DNA of 64,000 nucleotides from the NCBI RefSeq assembly GCF_047675955.1, contig NC_132919.1, positions 66,320,816 through 66,384,815 on the forward strand, in the 5' to 3' direction. Of this stretch, positions 40,771 to 52,374 are shown piece by piece. The position numbers and the translations under genes were made by a program. Within the stretch, counting starts at the first letter, position 1. Each line of letters opens with the position of its first letter. The stretch comes from Chlorocebus sabaeus. Its lineage: Eukaryota > Chordata > Mammalia > Primates > Cercopithecidae. The notes beneath the pieces were generated by a model. That model did not search any database, was not told the origin of the DNA, and worked only from the letters and a program-made list of their open reading frames with translations.

Positions 40771-41499
40771 AGGCCTACCAGCCGCCAAGCAGCAGAGTGG
40801 GGCATCATACCAGCCTGACCCCACCAAAGACCATCGCCAGTGCCAGCGCTGCCTGGCTGTGCTGCAGGTAGGGAGGCACCTAAAAGGTAGGGAGGGAGAG
40901 AAGATATTTTCTAAGCATGTCAGACACCAAAGACCAACGCCAAGTTCTGCTGTGTGCCTACCCTGGAGGGTCCCAAGGTGCCACCAAGCCTCAGACACAC
41001 TGAGATTCTCAGAGGAAGTGGGGACTCACGGGTGGGCAATGCCTAGCAGAGGCAAAGATATAGAGGTAAGGGAGTTCCAGAATGAGCCTGGCCAGATTCA
41101 GCTTCCCACCCAACCCTGGACCCCCAGGAGGTGGCGTCAAGAGGGGCCATGGCCTGGGGTGCGGGCCCCTCTTCCTCCCAGAACACTGGCCTGAATCAGC
41201 CAGCTCCTGGCACACACAGCCAGGTCCACAGGCACAACTGTTCCTTGGGGCCCCTGAGGGCGGGGGATCTGCTGGGGCTGTGGCTTGTAACGTCTGGAGT
41301 AAGTGCAGGCTCAGCTCAGGGCGAGGCTGCTTGTCCAGAGAGGCAGAAAATTCCCAAACAGAAAACCCCCAAGGCGGAGGACCCTGGGGCTGGACTCCTG
41401 GAGGTTGTTCTGAGCTTACCCTGTGGACGGATTGGAGGGTGGCCCCCCTAACCCACAAGGATCAAGAGGGGGTGGGGGATGGTGGGAGGGCAATCTGGC

Positions 41500-43000
41500 C
41501 AGGAGAAGCTACGGGGGAGGCTCCCGCCCTCCCCAGTCCCACCGTCTCAGCCCCGCGGCCTCTTCCTCCCTGGAGACAGCCAGGTGTGGCCCAGGATCCC
41601 GGGAAGTGCAGGGGAGGGGATGGCGTCTTGGCTCAGTCAGGCGCTTGCCCGGCCCAGAGGGGACAGGAAGCCAGGACACCGGGGATTGTCTCTCGCAACC
41701 GCAGCCCAGCCCCAGTCCGGGAGGAAGTTCTGCCGGGCGCTCTCCGCCGGTGCCTCCCTGGTTATATTGTTGAACAGGAAACCCGGCAGCGCGGGAGTCG
41801 CGCGGTCGAGGAGGGAGCGCGGGACGCCGAGCCCACGCGTGCCTGCCGGGGCAAGTGGAGGCGAGGCCGGCGAGCGGACGCCCCGAGGTGCCCGGGCAAG
41901 CAGGGTCAGGAGTGGGGAGCCAAGCGGGGTTTGGGGTGGGAGGTGGGGTGGGGGTAGGGAAAGGGGCAGGGTGGGGGAGGGAAGGGTGCGGCAGGTGGCA
42001 GGTCCGCACCCGGGAGCTCCGCGCGCCTGCTCCCCTTGTCTCCGTGCTGGGGCGGGAGCTGCGCGGGCCGCATCCCACGGGGAGGAGAAGGTAGGCGAAG
42101 GGCTGCCCTCCATCTGGGGGCGGGAGGGGAGCAGGCCCAGGCTCCCAGCACCGACCCAGGCGTTGACGCCGCTGTAGCTTGGGCAGTGGATGCAGGGGAC
42201 CTCCTGGCGCCTGGTGCGCTCTCGCGCTCCAGGGATCCTCCCTGCTCCCCCAATCCCTCCCCTTCTCTGTGTTTCCCCAGGGTCGGGGAAGGAACCGAGG
42301 CCGGGTCCCCTTCTTATCCAGCCCGAGACACTGAGCTCCAGTGGGCGTCCCTGTGCTGGGAATCCCGCTCGGAGTTTTTCCAGGCCTGGCCGGGCTGCGT
42401 CGGGAAAGGCCCTGGTGAGGGAGGAGGTGGGCCCGGAGCGGGCGGGTCTGCAATCCTGTTGGAAGGGCTCGCAGTGGGTGATTAGGGTGCAAATGACCTC
42501 CCCGGGGACGGCAACGCCCGCACGAGACAACCAGCCCCAGCCTGGCATTCCCAGAGCCGCGCACGGGAGGGACGCAAGGACTCCGAGACAGCAATCTGGG
42601 GGGGGAGGGGGGAGGGGGAAGGCGGAGCAGGGGCGGTCCCACCCTCCTTGGGCTCCACTCGCGACCCGCCAGTGCCCCTTTAGACGCAGCCGTCGCGGCT
42701 CTGGGTCCCGGCCTTCTGCTCTGGGCCTCGTCCCAATGCCCCCCGAGGTCCCCAGCAGAGGCATTCAGGCTCCTCCTCGCCCCGCCCAGACACGGCTGCT
42801 TTGGGTATCGGTGACAGCACTCCTGAGCGTCCCTGTCCCTCTTTGCTCCATTTGCCAGCTCCGGTTCCGCGCAGCCTCTCCGGCCTCGCCCCTGGAAACC
42901 CCGCCCAGGGCGATGGTAGGGGCCTAACCTGCTGCCACCGCCGGCTCCGCCCACCCAGCCCATGGGCTCCCTGAGGCCCGCCCAGCCGACGTGAGTGCGC
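41500..43000 (+). promoter_or_regulatory. ARHGAP27: CpG-rich promoter region, probable ARHGAP27 5' end
   Basis: The stretch is repeat-free and very GC-rich with many CpG dinucleotides, unlike the flanking DNA. Two strong candidate first-exon donors lie in it: AGAAG|GTAGGC at 42091 and CCGAC|GTGAGT at 42991. Since the coding exon at 44349 begins with an acceptor, at least one non-coding first exon must lie upstream, and this is the best place. I cannot fix the transcription start. Confidence 0.6.
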
Positions 43001-43499
43001 TGCGGGGTCCAGGGGGAAGGGGCGCTGGGGGAATGTCCTCCTTGGGGTTTGTTGGCTCAGCTCTGGGCAGCTCGATGACCCCGCCTCCAGGGCCCAATTA
43101 GCTTAGTGACTCAGTTTACTCCCTTTCCTCGTCGAGGAACGCTTGACAAAGTGGCGGGGGAGCCCTGCAGAGGCCCCGGTTGGACCCTGCTCCTTCGGTC
43201 CCTCTGCCTCGGCAAGCGGCGGTCTCCTGGCCCCGGGTCCCGGCCAGCTTAGGGGGCAGGAGGAAGTGTGGTCAGTGTGGGAGTTTGGAGGGGCCATGCA
43301 CTTCCGGAGAAGACCACCGACTCATGGCTTTGGTGGAGGGGCGCAGGCAGATTTAGTTAGGCTCTCCCCCATCCCTGACACCCGGGAGCCGGGGCGGGAG
43401 CGGGGCATGTGCCCACCACTTCGGAGAGCTTTGGGGGGCCCTGCTCTGGGACTCCGCACTGATAGTCACTGTCTCAGAGTGCATTCTCCAGGAGCCACT

Positions 43500-43660
43500 C
43501 TCGTGGGGACACTGTAGAGGTCACAGGGCATGTGGGCAGGCCGCAGGGGCAGGGCCTTTCTCAGGAGGCGGCGTGAGAGCCAGAGAGGAGGGGGCGGTGC
43601 GGGCCGGGCTGGGCGGTGCGGGCCGGGCTGGGCGGGCCGGGCTCGGGCTCACGTCTGTGG
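43500..43660. promoter_or_regulatory. GC-box-like tandem G/C-rich tract
   Basis: Repeated GGGCGGTGCGGGCCGGGCT units (from about 43590 to 43641) include several GGGCGG Sp1-type boxes. It could be a second promoter element between the CpG island and the SH3 exon. Confidence 0.35.
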
Positions 43661-44189
43661 TGATGCAGCTGGGGAAGGAAAGAGAAACCGAGAGAACCGG
43701 TTCCCCCGCATTGGCAGCAGAGGCCTCTACATCAAGGCCCTTGGACTAAGCGGGGCAGGGACAGCTCCCAGGTAGAGCTGTTGGCTGGGCCCCCTGCAGA
43801 GCCCGCATCCCAACTCTGACCAGGGGGTCGGGGCGCAAGCTCCTGGAGGGAGGCAGTGCTACCAGACCCTCTGCGGATTCTCTGAGGGCGGGAGGCGTCC
43901 AGGTGGGACAGGGCCGGGTAGCGGCAGTAAATGGGGTGTTCTTCCTACTTAACTGACGGGAAAAATAAGGCTCAGTCAACTATTAAGCAAGCGTGGTGTC
44001 AACCTTAGAGCAGACAATCACCCCTTGTTTTAAAGCCAAGGCTTCCCTCGTAGTCGATTTGGACCAAGACTACTCACAATCTCCCCACGGCAGGACTGAA
44101 GCAAGGGCCAAATCTTATAATCAACCCCACGGAACGAAGGGGTTGTCCTAATTCCAGCACTGAGTGTAAGAATGGAAGCCTTAGATGTG

Positions 44190-44280
44190 ATTTTATGCAA
44201 GTTGCCATTTTAGAGATGGGAAAACTGAGGCCCGAAGGCGAACGGCGAGTGCAGGATCGGGACTCGAACCTAAGTCTGTC
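44190..44280 (+). mobile_element. MIR-like fragment
   Basis: TTAGAGATGGGAAAACTGAGG and GGACTCGAACCTAAGTC, just before the SH3 exon acceptor. Confidence 0.5.
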
Positions 44281-44348
44281 CCCGAGTGCGGGGCTATCCC
44301 GGGCTAGGTGGTCTTGACCTCCGCGGCCCTCCTTCTTGTTGCCTGCAG

Positions 44349-44366
44349 GAAAACGCCGCGGCCGCG
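44349..44366 (+). other. ARHGAP27: ARHGAP27 5'UTR segment of SH3 exon
   Basis: The acceptor TTGCCTGCAG| ends at 44348 after a CT-rich tract. Eighteen untranslated bases precede the ATG. The Kozak context is strong (G at -3 and G at +4). Confidence 0.75.
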
Positions 44367-45023
44367 ATGGCGGCGGACGTGGAGGGGGACGTGTACGTGC
44401 TGGTGGAGCACCCCTTCGAGTACACCGGCAAGGACGGGCGCCGCGTGGCCATCCGGCCCAATGAGCGCTACCGGCTGCTGCGGCGCAGCACCGAGCACTG
44501 GTGGCACGTGCGGCGTGAGCCTGGTGGCCGCCCCTTCTACCTGCCCGCGCAGTACGTGCGCGAGCTGCCCGCGCTGGGCAACCCTGCCGCCGCCCCGCCG
44601 CCAGGTCCCCACCCAGGCCCCGCGGCTCCCGAGCCGCTGGCCTATGACTACCGGTTTGTGAGCGCAGCAGCGGCCGCGGGCCCCGACGGCGCCCCCGCGG
44701 AGCCCCGAGGCCGAGCCAGTTCCTTGTGCGGCCCTGCGCAACGCGGCGCCGCGACCCAGCGCAGCAGCCTGGCGCCCGGCCTCCCCGCCTGCCTGTACCT
44801 GCGGCCCGCGGCGCCCGTGCGGCCCGCGCAGTCCCTGGACGACCTGGCGCGCGCCGCCGTCTCGCCTCCCTGCGGCCTCCTAGGAAGCAGCGGCAGCTTC
44901 AAGGCCTGCAGCGTGGCGGGCTCCTGGGTATGCCCGCGGCCCCTGGCGCGCAGCGACTCAGAGAACGTCTACGAGGTCATCCAGGACGTGCACGGCCCGC
45001 CGCGGGAGGAGAGCGCGGAGCAG
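44367..45023 (+). CDS. ARHGAP27: ARHGAP27 first coding exon (SH3 domain), residues 1-219
   Basis: The ATG is in strong Kozak context and the exon runs 219 codons to the donor CAG|GTACCA at 45024, phase 0. The SH3 domain occupies about residues 6-69: HPFEY in place of ALYDY, the paired tryptophans EHWWHV, and YLPAQYV as the C-terminal SH3 signature. A Pro/Ala-rich disordered region follows, with YDYRF and an NVYEVI tyrosine motif near the end. ARHGAP27/CAMGAP1 is a RhoGAP active on CDC42 and RAC1 that works in clathrin-mediated endocytosis; its SH3 domain binds CIN85. In the full-length protein this exon continues into WW, PH and RhoGAP exons, none of which are found before 64000, so the next intron exceeds 18.9 kb. 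Read-through of the donor would add 48 residues to a TGA at 45165. Confidence 0.95.
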
Positions 45024-47019
45024 GTACCACCCCGGGAGCGGGGACGGGGGGACTCGGAGGCAGGGACGCGCGCTGGCGACCGTGTCCGCACGGAGCCGGG
45101 GCGCGAGGAGACCCGCTCCGCTCAGCGTCGGGCAGGACGCCCACCTCTGTCTGAAGACTGCGGATGAGCGCCCTCTCCCCAACCGCGAAAGGAGCGGTGC
45201 AGACCCCAGTCCCTCATCAGCAATTCCCAAAGTTCCCTGGAAGCCCAGAGGTTTTTCGTAATCCGATTGGTGGCAAAATTGCGCTTGAACTGATGTGAGG
45301 CTGCTGATGGTCTTTATTTATCGCACTTGTGTAAATATTCATGTTTCGCTGCAGAAAAGGAAATGAGCTCGATGGTCTGCTGCTGCCCCAAGCCCTGCTG
45401 GGAGGTTATGTAACCTATAGCAGGTGTGTGCCCCATATTATCTTTCCAAGTCCCAGCTGTTGCGTATTCCGAAGCGCATCTGGGCACAGAACGGGGGGTT
45501 GCTGGCCTGCCCCTGCTCAACCGCGTTGCCAGTCTCCCAGGATCCTGGGGTCAGATGAGAGGGTGGATGTGAAAGTCAGGCGTCTGCTTCCCTTTCAGGG
45601 TGCTTCCAGCATTTCAGTTCCTTTTTTTAAAGAACTCTTGATGCGTTTGTTTCAGAGAGACGTCCGGTTAAGTGAGGTTGTTTTTTCCCCCCTCTTCAGA
45701 GTCCAGTTGTGTTAATCCGGGAAATCGAAAATAGAGCACGTCTTACATCCTCAGAACACTCTGGGGGACCCTGACATTTTGAACTTTAGGAACTTTTCAG
45801 GGAGGGGCAGCTCGAGGGGAAAAAAGGATGCTCAGAACCGTTCTGCCATCTGCCACCGGCCGTGTGATGATCTAGAGGCAGTTCCCTTCCTCTCTCAGGG
45901 TCTCGGTTTGTTCTTCAGCCCAAAGGGAGGGGGTGGACAGATGGCCTCTGAACCTTGGGAGCCCCTGATTTTTCTTTCGCTGTACCTGATGTCATTACCA
46001 TGAACATTGATGCCCACCGTGTGCCAGGACTGAGTCTGGGATGCCCAGACGAAGGAGACACCCCTCCGTAGGCCCGCTGCTGGGTCTTCCCTCTGCCCCT
46101 CTGGTTACAATGCAGAGCTCAGGTTTTGAGACTAGGGAAAGGGGAACTGGACTCTGCTGGGTCACCTGCCAGCTGCTGACAGCCACTTACACGCGAGGAC
46201 GCTCCCCCAGGCCCAGCGTCCTCTGGTGTAAGCACAATACTTAAGGATTAGGGTTGTGAGCCTTAAACGAGGTAAGGCTTCGAAGCGCTTGGCAGCAGCA
46301 GGGAGTCCACCCAGACTGGGTCGTCCTCGTTTGGCTTCCCTGGATCTCCGCCGCCTTCCCTTGGGCTTCTGCAGCGGCAGCCCGCCGCCTTGTGGCCAGA
46401 GTGGAGAACGGCACCCGGCGGGCGGGGCTGGGCACCGCGGCGGGTTCCTGTCTCGCGCCCCTGCCAGCCGGCCAGGCAGCTTCTCTGGGATGGGTGGTTG
46501 GATCCCAGCGCTCTTCCCTCGCAGCACCCCTCCGTTTCCTGCGCAGGCTCCCGGTGGCGCACTTCCGGGCCTCTCCACATTCTCTGTCCTGGTGACGGTG
46601 GGAGGGTGCCTGCCCATCTGAACGGAGTCCCTGGAGGTGGGGGAATGGCCTTGCTCTTTGAACCTCGCATCTGGCCCAGGGTCTGGCTCAGACAGAGTGC
46701 ACAGAGAGTGTGTGTTGAGGAGGTCAGAGGTGTGGCAGCCCTTTACCTATGAGCCAGGGCTCTATAGGTCCGCCCAAGGGCCAACACCCAAGGCCCCAGG
46801 ACAAAAGAGGAAGGAGACTGCCCAGGTCCTGACATCTCCTGAGAAGACGGATCACCCCGGCTGCCAGAGCGCCTGCCAGGTGGCTCCTCTGCCCATCCTT
46901 CCTCCAGCTCCCAGCAGGTTCCCAGTTGCAGTAGCATCTGGGGGGAGGGGCACCAGTGATGGGGGTAGGGGACTTACCCAGGGGGGAGCTAGGACATTGG
47001 CCAGAGACAGGCAGCTCCC

Positions 47020-47125
47020 TGGCCCCGCTTGTGGCCCTAATTCACTGTGTGACCTCCACAAGTCACTTTGCATCTCTGGTCCTGTTTCCTCCCCTGTGCG
47101 ATGGGTGCAATAAAACCACATTCCC
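47020..47125 (+). mobile_element. MIR-like fragment
   Basis: TTCACTGTGTGACCTCCACA, AAGTCACTTTGCATCTCTGG. Confidence 0.6.
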
Positions 47126-47269
47126 TGCATGGAGCTTTATTCAAGAGGCAGCTGTGGGTCTCCCTGGTGCTCCACCCCCATCAAAGTCCAGGGTAGGGAG
47201 TTGCTCCTGCCCTCCAAGGGAACCCCACCCCTGCTCTTAGTTGTCCCAGGTGGCATTTACTCACCATGA

Positions 47270-47600
47270 CCCTCCAGGCCCATTCACTTGTTCATTAGGC
47301 GTGAACTAGCTAAATACCTGCCAAGCCCTGGTGAGCCTTTGGATCTAGAGAGGACTGAGGCACAGCCACGGTCCTAGGGGACTCACCCACTTGGATACGA
47401 GGCCAGCAAGAGAAGACATGGGGCCAGGGCTCAGAGTGGAGCATGGGGTTGAGAGTGGGTACCCAGCCGGGCAGGGCCTCATGGGCGCTTGCCAGGAATG
47501 TGCATGTTATCCTGCAGCCGCTGTGAGGCTTTTAGCAGAGACAGGAGTGGGACTGAGAAAAAAATCCCTGTGGCCAGGGCTTCAAGAATGGCCAAAGATC
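47270..47600 (+). mobile_element. L2 fragment
   Basis: AATACCTGCCAAGCCCTGG, GAGACAGGAGTGGGACTGAG. Confidence 0.5.
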
Positions 47601-48354
47601 TTGGTGGTCTCGTGGGCATGTGGTGGTAACAGAGGTTTGGGAGGTGGATGGGCAGGGCCTGGGGGCCGAGGGAGGTGGGAGGGAAATCGGGTTGAGTTCT
47701 AGATTCCCAGCTGGCACTCGTGGGCAGACAGTGGTGCTGCTTACTGAGGGGGGGATGACTTGGGGAGGAGCGGGGTGGAGAAAAGATGGGGCTGCCTGGA
47801 TTTAGGTGCCAGACAAAGGGAAGAGAAGCGTGAGAGTGCTGGCTCAGAGGCCAAGAAGTGTCCAGAAGAAGGACACACAGGAAGGTCATGTGAGAGAAAG
47901 GCCATATGACATTTATCCGAAGTGGCCACTAGAAGCTCAGCTGGTCGGGGGGTGCTGAAGGCAGAGGGCAGTGGTCAAGAGAGAAGTGAGTGTGCAATTT
48001 GAGCGTGTGGACAACGGGCAGGAGGAGAGACACAGTGTGGCCAGAGGGGGTGTAGGTCATGGATGGAAACATGGTCCCCAGGTTCAGCTGGGGGGCAGGA
48101 GATGGGGAGGCTGAAGATGGGGAGGAGGTCGTTGCTGAGAAGGGATCTCAGAAGAAAGTGGGTGCAGAACAGAGGGGGCAGGATGTGGGGATGGCATGGC
48201 ATGGGGGCACTGGGGAGTGTGTGGGGACTCCCGTCTGTCAGGCAGCAGCTCAGAGCTTAGGGCAGGCTACCGGGCAGGGCCAGGGACCCCCAGAACAGAG
48301 GAGCTCCTGCTGTGGATGGTGTTTTACAGCCTCGTCACTCCCCATGCACTCTAG

Positions 48355-48590
48355 TCGCACATATTGAGCACTTGGGGTGGGCTGGTCACTGTTCTGGACA
48401 CTGGGGACAAAGTGTGGCAAGACGCAGTCCCAAAGGGGCTAAGAATCCTGTGGCCTCTTGCTCAAAGGCTTATACCCAAGGTTAAGCTCCCAGCAGCTTG
48501 GAAGGCAGGCATGGACACCTCCATTTGCCCTGAGTACAGAGGTTCAGGGAGGTTTAGTGACAGGATGAAGCTCACACAGCCAGGAAGTGG
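48355..48590 (+). mobile_element. L2/MIR fragment
   Basis: TATTGAGCACTTGGGGTGGG and CTGTTCTGGACACTGGGGAC. Confidence 0.55.
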
Positions 48591-48958
48591 CTGTGTCCAG
48601 GACAGTTCCAGGCCCCCTGACCCAAAGCCCCACCCTGGCCACCAGGTTCAGTTTCAGCCTGGTGGCCTTTAGGATTGGCCACCATGTTCCCCTCGGCAAG
48701 AACAGTACAAGCCGAAGGCAGGCATGTGCTCTTTCTTCTGAGCATCCTGTGTGCCCAGTCCTGCTGTGGAAGAGTTGATGTCCCAGGAGAGGGGCATCTC
48801 CTGTTCTCTTGCTGCCCAGGAGAGGGCAGAAGCAAACCCTTCTGAGAGGGGAGAGAGGGAGACAGGGGGAGGTAAGCAGGGGTGACTCCTCCCCTCCCCC
48901 AAAGAGGCCACTCAGGGAGCCCTGGGAAGCCAGGCCAAAGCCAGTGCAATAAAGGGGA

Positions 48959-49032
48959 CTCTGAAACTCTTCCCGTAGCTGTGATCCTGACTCTGGGACT
49001 CTTCCCGTGGCTGTGGTCCTGACTCTGGGATT
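48959..49032 (+). repeat. 32-bp tandem repeat, 2.3 copies
   Basis: Units 48959-48990 and 48991-49022 differ at about four positions; a partial third copy follows. The core is ACTCTTCCCGTRGCTGTG. It lies 60 bases upstream of the candidate internal promoter. Confidence 0.85.
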
Positions 49033-49084
49033 TCAGGGTGTGGTCACCAGCCCAGCCCAGGGTGGGAAGGCCCAGGCAGGTGGA

Positions 49085-49255
49085 GCTGGCCTGGAGCCCG
49101 CCCCTGTTGCTGGAGCATTGGCCGCTAGGAGGGAAGTTCCAGCCAGGCCGCTGCACCTTCTTATACAAGCAGCCCTGGAGGCGCCGCACCTGAGCTGGCA
49201 GCCCGGACTGGAAGGAGCCTGGGGCCTTCATTCCTCCTCCTCTGCTGGGAACTGT
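49085..49255 (+). promoter_or_regulatory. Candidate internal promoter and first exon in ARHGAP27 intron 1
   Basis: In order there are a GC box (CCCGCCCC at about 49098), an inverted CCAAT box (CATTGG at about 49117), a GGGAAGTTCC ETS-like site, and TTATACAA as a weak TATA-like element near 49161. Then come about 85 bases of GC-rich sequence ending in a good donor, GGGAACT|GTGAGTGAG, at 49254. Short ARHGAP27 isoforms lacking the SH3 domain are known in human, so a downstream promoter is plausible; this being it is inference. Confidence 0.35.
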
Positions 49256-49984
49256 GAGTGAGCCCTCGCCCCTGGGGGACTAGACGGCGGCCACAGCAGT
49301 TTCCCCACTCTCCCCTCCCTTTCCCGAATCCTAAAACCCACCTGCGGGGGCCTCCTCTCTGGATCCAGGCCCCGCACCCACTTCCTAGGACAAACTCCGA
49401 GGGCAGCCGGAGCCACTGTGATTGAGAGAAAGGAACTGGCCTTGGGACAGGCCCACCTGTCCCCCTTCGGGGCCAGCTAGGTGGCCTTTGGCAAGGGGAG
49501 TTGGTAACAGCAGGAAGCTGAGGCCAAGTTGAGGGGACTCCAGCTAGCTCCTTGATCGCACTCCCTCCTCCAGCAACCCCCACCCCCACCCCCCAGCTGG
49601 GGCAGCCACCCTGGGGTGGCTCTGCCGGTTTCCTTACACCTGACCCAGTTCCCTCCCAGTGGCTCACCTGCAGCCCCGGGCTGTCCCAGGAGCCCTCTGC
49701 CTAGGACCTGACGTAGGAGACAGCAGCTTCTTGGGTTCCCCTCCCACCCTCACCCCACATTGCTGTTCCCCCAGAGATCTCCCTGCCCACCACCCTCACC
49801 CTGCCCCCGGCTCCCCTGCAGGCCCCCTGATCTCTTGGGGTCTCGCTGGAGCCTGTGCCTGGTTCTTACTTCTTAGTCCCTGGCTCCCTTCAGCCCCCAG
49901 GGGCCTGAGATGGGCCCCAGGACAAGCCCACCTGCCCCTCACTTCCTTCCCAAGACTCATCAGTTGGCCTCACTCTAGACCTAT

Positions 49985-50220
49985 CTTTTGTAATGTTTAT
50001 TTCAATGGTTTTGGGGAGCAGCTGGTGTTTGGTTACATGGATAAGTTCTTTAGTGGCGATTTCTGAGATTTTGGTGCACCCGTCACCCGAGTGGTGTGCA
50101 CTGTACCCAATGTGTAGTCTTTTACCCGTCACCCCCCTCCCACCCTTTCCCTCACCCCCAAGTCCCCAAAGTCCATTATATCATTCTTAGGCCTTTGCGT
50201 CCTCATAGCTTAGCTCCATA
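49985..50220 (-). mobile_element. L1 3'UTR fragment (L1PB/L1PA15-like)
   Basis: GGTGTTTGGTTACATGGATA and TTTTGGTGCACCCGTCACCC are typical of primate L1 3'UTR on the minus strand. Confidence 0.7.
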
Positions 50221-51029
50221 GACCTATTTTCTCTGCCCCTCTTAGAGCTGACTGTGTCCAGTACAGGGAGGGGTGGGCATCGTACTGAATGCCAACCTGG
50301 ATGGGTGGTCAGTGCCAGGCCCTGGATAATGGGAAGGTTCATGATCATGACCAGAGGGCAGCTGCTAACCAGGAATGTGGCCAGGGCTCCATGCCTGAAT
50401 GATGGGGAGATTCGGAGCTGGATCTGTGCCAGGGAGTGAGAGGTCAGCGGCTATTGGTTCATATTGAAGGGGAAACAGGGCTGCCAGGACTAGGGCTCTG
50501 GGGCACAGGGGCACAGGTGCTCCTGCTAAAATTTGGGAAGCTGTGTTTCCAGATTGCAGAAGGATTCTGGTGTTGAGGGAACTTCCAGAGCTGTTGCCTG
50601 GGCCTGCAGGATCTTTCTGTCCAGCCCAGGCTCCTGCAGGTGCCCACCCTGCCTCCTTGCCTTCTCCTGGCTGGGGGTCCCCTGTGAGGCATGAAGGGAT
50701 GGGGGCAGGGGCCCCTGTCCAGGCCTCTATGTCTGTCTAGGGACTGAGCCAGAGAGAGGAAGCAGAGGTAGCAGAAGGGCCTGCCTGCAGAATCCTCCCA
50801 GCCTCCCCCTTCCTTTCTACTCTTTGGCCCAGTTAAATGTGTAAATTACTATTCCCTCCCTATAAAAATCGCTTAACTCCATTACAAATATTTGAATAAT
50901 AGGAGGAAATCTCAATCGAATGACTGTTAGCATGTTGGTTTCTTCCCGTTTATTCTGCCTTCTTATGAGTATGTCGGGCAGCTCCTGTAGAGACATCACA
51001 GAGTAATGACGATTGTGCCTTCTGCTTTT

Positions 51030-51145
51030 TCATTTACAGTATTCACCTAGTCAGTGAATGCCAGCTGCTGTACTGGTGACTAGGGAGCAATGAAAAATAA
51101 AGGATGGTTCCTGCCCTCAGGTAGCTTACTGTCCAGGAGAAATTG
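51030..51145 (+). mobile_element. L2 fragment
   Basis: AGGATGGTTCCTGCCCTCAG, GTAGCTTACTGTCCAGGAG. Confidence 0.6.
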
Positions 51146-51159
51146 AATAGCAGATCCAG

Positions 51160-51213
51160 TTATGATATGGTATGGCATGGCAGTTATGGTATGGCAGATA
51201 TGATATGATATGA
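51160..51213 (+). repeat. Degenerate (ATGGT/ATGAT)n pentanucleotide repeat
   Basis: Units of GATATGGTATGGCATGG type occur about ten times in a row with substitutions. Confidence 0.75.
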
Positions 51214-51600
51214 CGCGTCTGCAAAGAGCTGTTGGGGGCATGTTGGAGGAGCCGCCCTCCCAGAATCTAGTTGGCAAGAGAGAAATCCAGGAGTGCTTCC
51301 TGGAGGAGGAAGGTGTTGGCAGAGATGAATTCAAAAGGTTTCTACAGTTCCCTCTCATGAAACCCTCTGGACCTGGTGCCTTTTTCAGTGGCAGATTTTT
51401 TTTCTCATCAGTGGTAATTAGTTTAAGTTTCTACTCACCTTCTGGTTAATTTTGGCCATTTTATATTTTACTAGGAAAGCATTCATTTTCTCCAGATGTG
51501 TAAACTCTCCACTTTTAAAATTTATTATTAATTTCTTTGTGACCAAGTAAATGATTTTTCTAAGTTTTTCATAGACATATAAGAAAAATGCATATTTTCT

Positions 51601-51908
51601 TTTTTAATTTTAATTTTATTTTTCTGAGATGGAGTCTTACTCTGCTGCCCAGGCTGGAGTGCAGTGGCATGGTCTCAGCTCACCATAACCTCCACCTCCT
51701 GGGTTCAAGCAATTCTCTTGCCTCAGCCTATGAGTAGCTGGGATTATCGGTATGTGCCACCATGCCTGGCTAATTTTTGTATTTTTAGTAGAGAGGGGAT
51801 TTTGCCATGTTGGCCAGGTTGGTCTGGAACTCCTGACCTCAAGTGATCCACCCGCCTCAGCCTCCCAAAGTGCTGGGATTACAGGTGTGCGCCACCACGC
51901 CTGGCTGG
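51601..51908 (-). mobile_element. Alu (AluS-like)
   Basis: Target duplication AAAAATGCATATTTTCT at 51584-51600 and 51909-51925. Confidence 0.95.
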
Positions 51909-52374
51909 AAAAATGCATATTTTCTATTTAAGGGATATAAGGTACTATCTGCATTAAATCAAGTTTATTTATTATATTATTCAAACTTTCATTTCCTTTG
52001 TATCCTTTGCTTGGGGGCAGGGGTCTTTTACTCTAATTCTGATAGAGATGTGTTTTCTTAAACTTTCCTCTCAAATTTTCTCTATAAAGCTCTTCTGGTG
52101 CTTTTCCTAGTTTTTGCTTTTTATATTTAACTACAGTGCTGTCGGGAGCATGCAGATTTAAAGTGTTCTGTCGGTACAAATTGTGCTTTTCTATCATTAC
52201 ACAGTGTCCCTCTTTATCCTATTATAGTGCTTAGCCTTAAATTTCGCCCTTCTATTGTTAATATGACCACTTCTTATTTTACTTTATCCTTTTTTTGCAC
52301 TTGCTTAGCATTATTTTATTTTCTACCGTTATCATTTTTTGAAACTACTAATTCCTTGCATATGTCACATCACT

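Larger units (their letters stand above)
44280..45180. promoter_or_regulatory. ARHGAP27: CpG-rich segment over the ARHGAP27 SH3 exon
   Basis: GC content and CpG density are very high throughout the exon and just after it, then fall sharply near 45200. This may reflect an exonic CpG island, a coding GC bias, or both. Confidence 0.5.

Noticed and set aside
41509..42963. 484-codon minus-strand frame in the CpG island (and a 375-codon overlap)
   Set aside because: Arg/Pro/Gly/Ala-rich composition with no domain; long frames are expected on both strands of GC-rich DNA lacking stop codons.
44286..44366. Upstream in-frame extension before the ARHGAP27 ATG
   Set aside because: It crosses a convincing splice acceptor ending at 44348, so the codons before it are intronic; the ATG at 44367 has a strong Kozak context.
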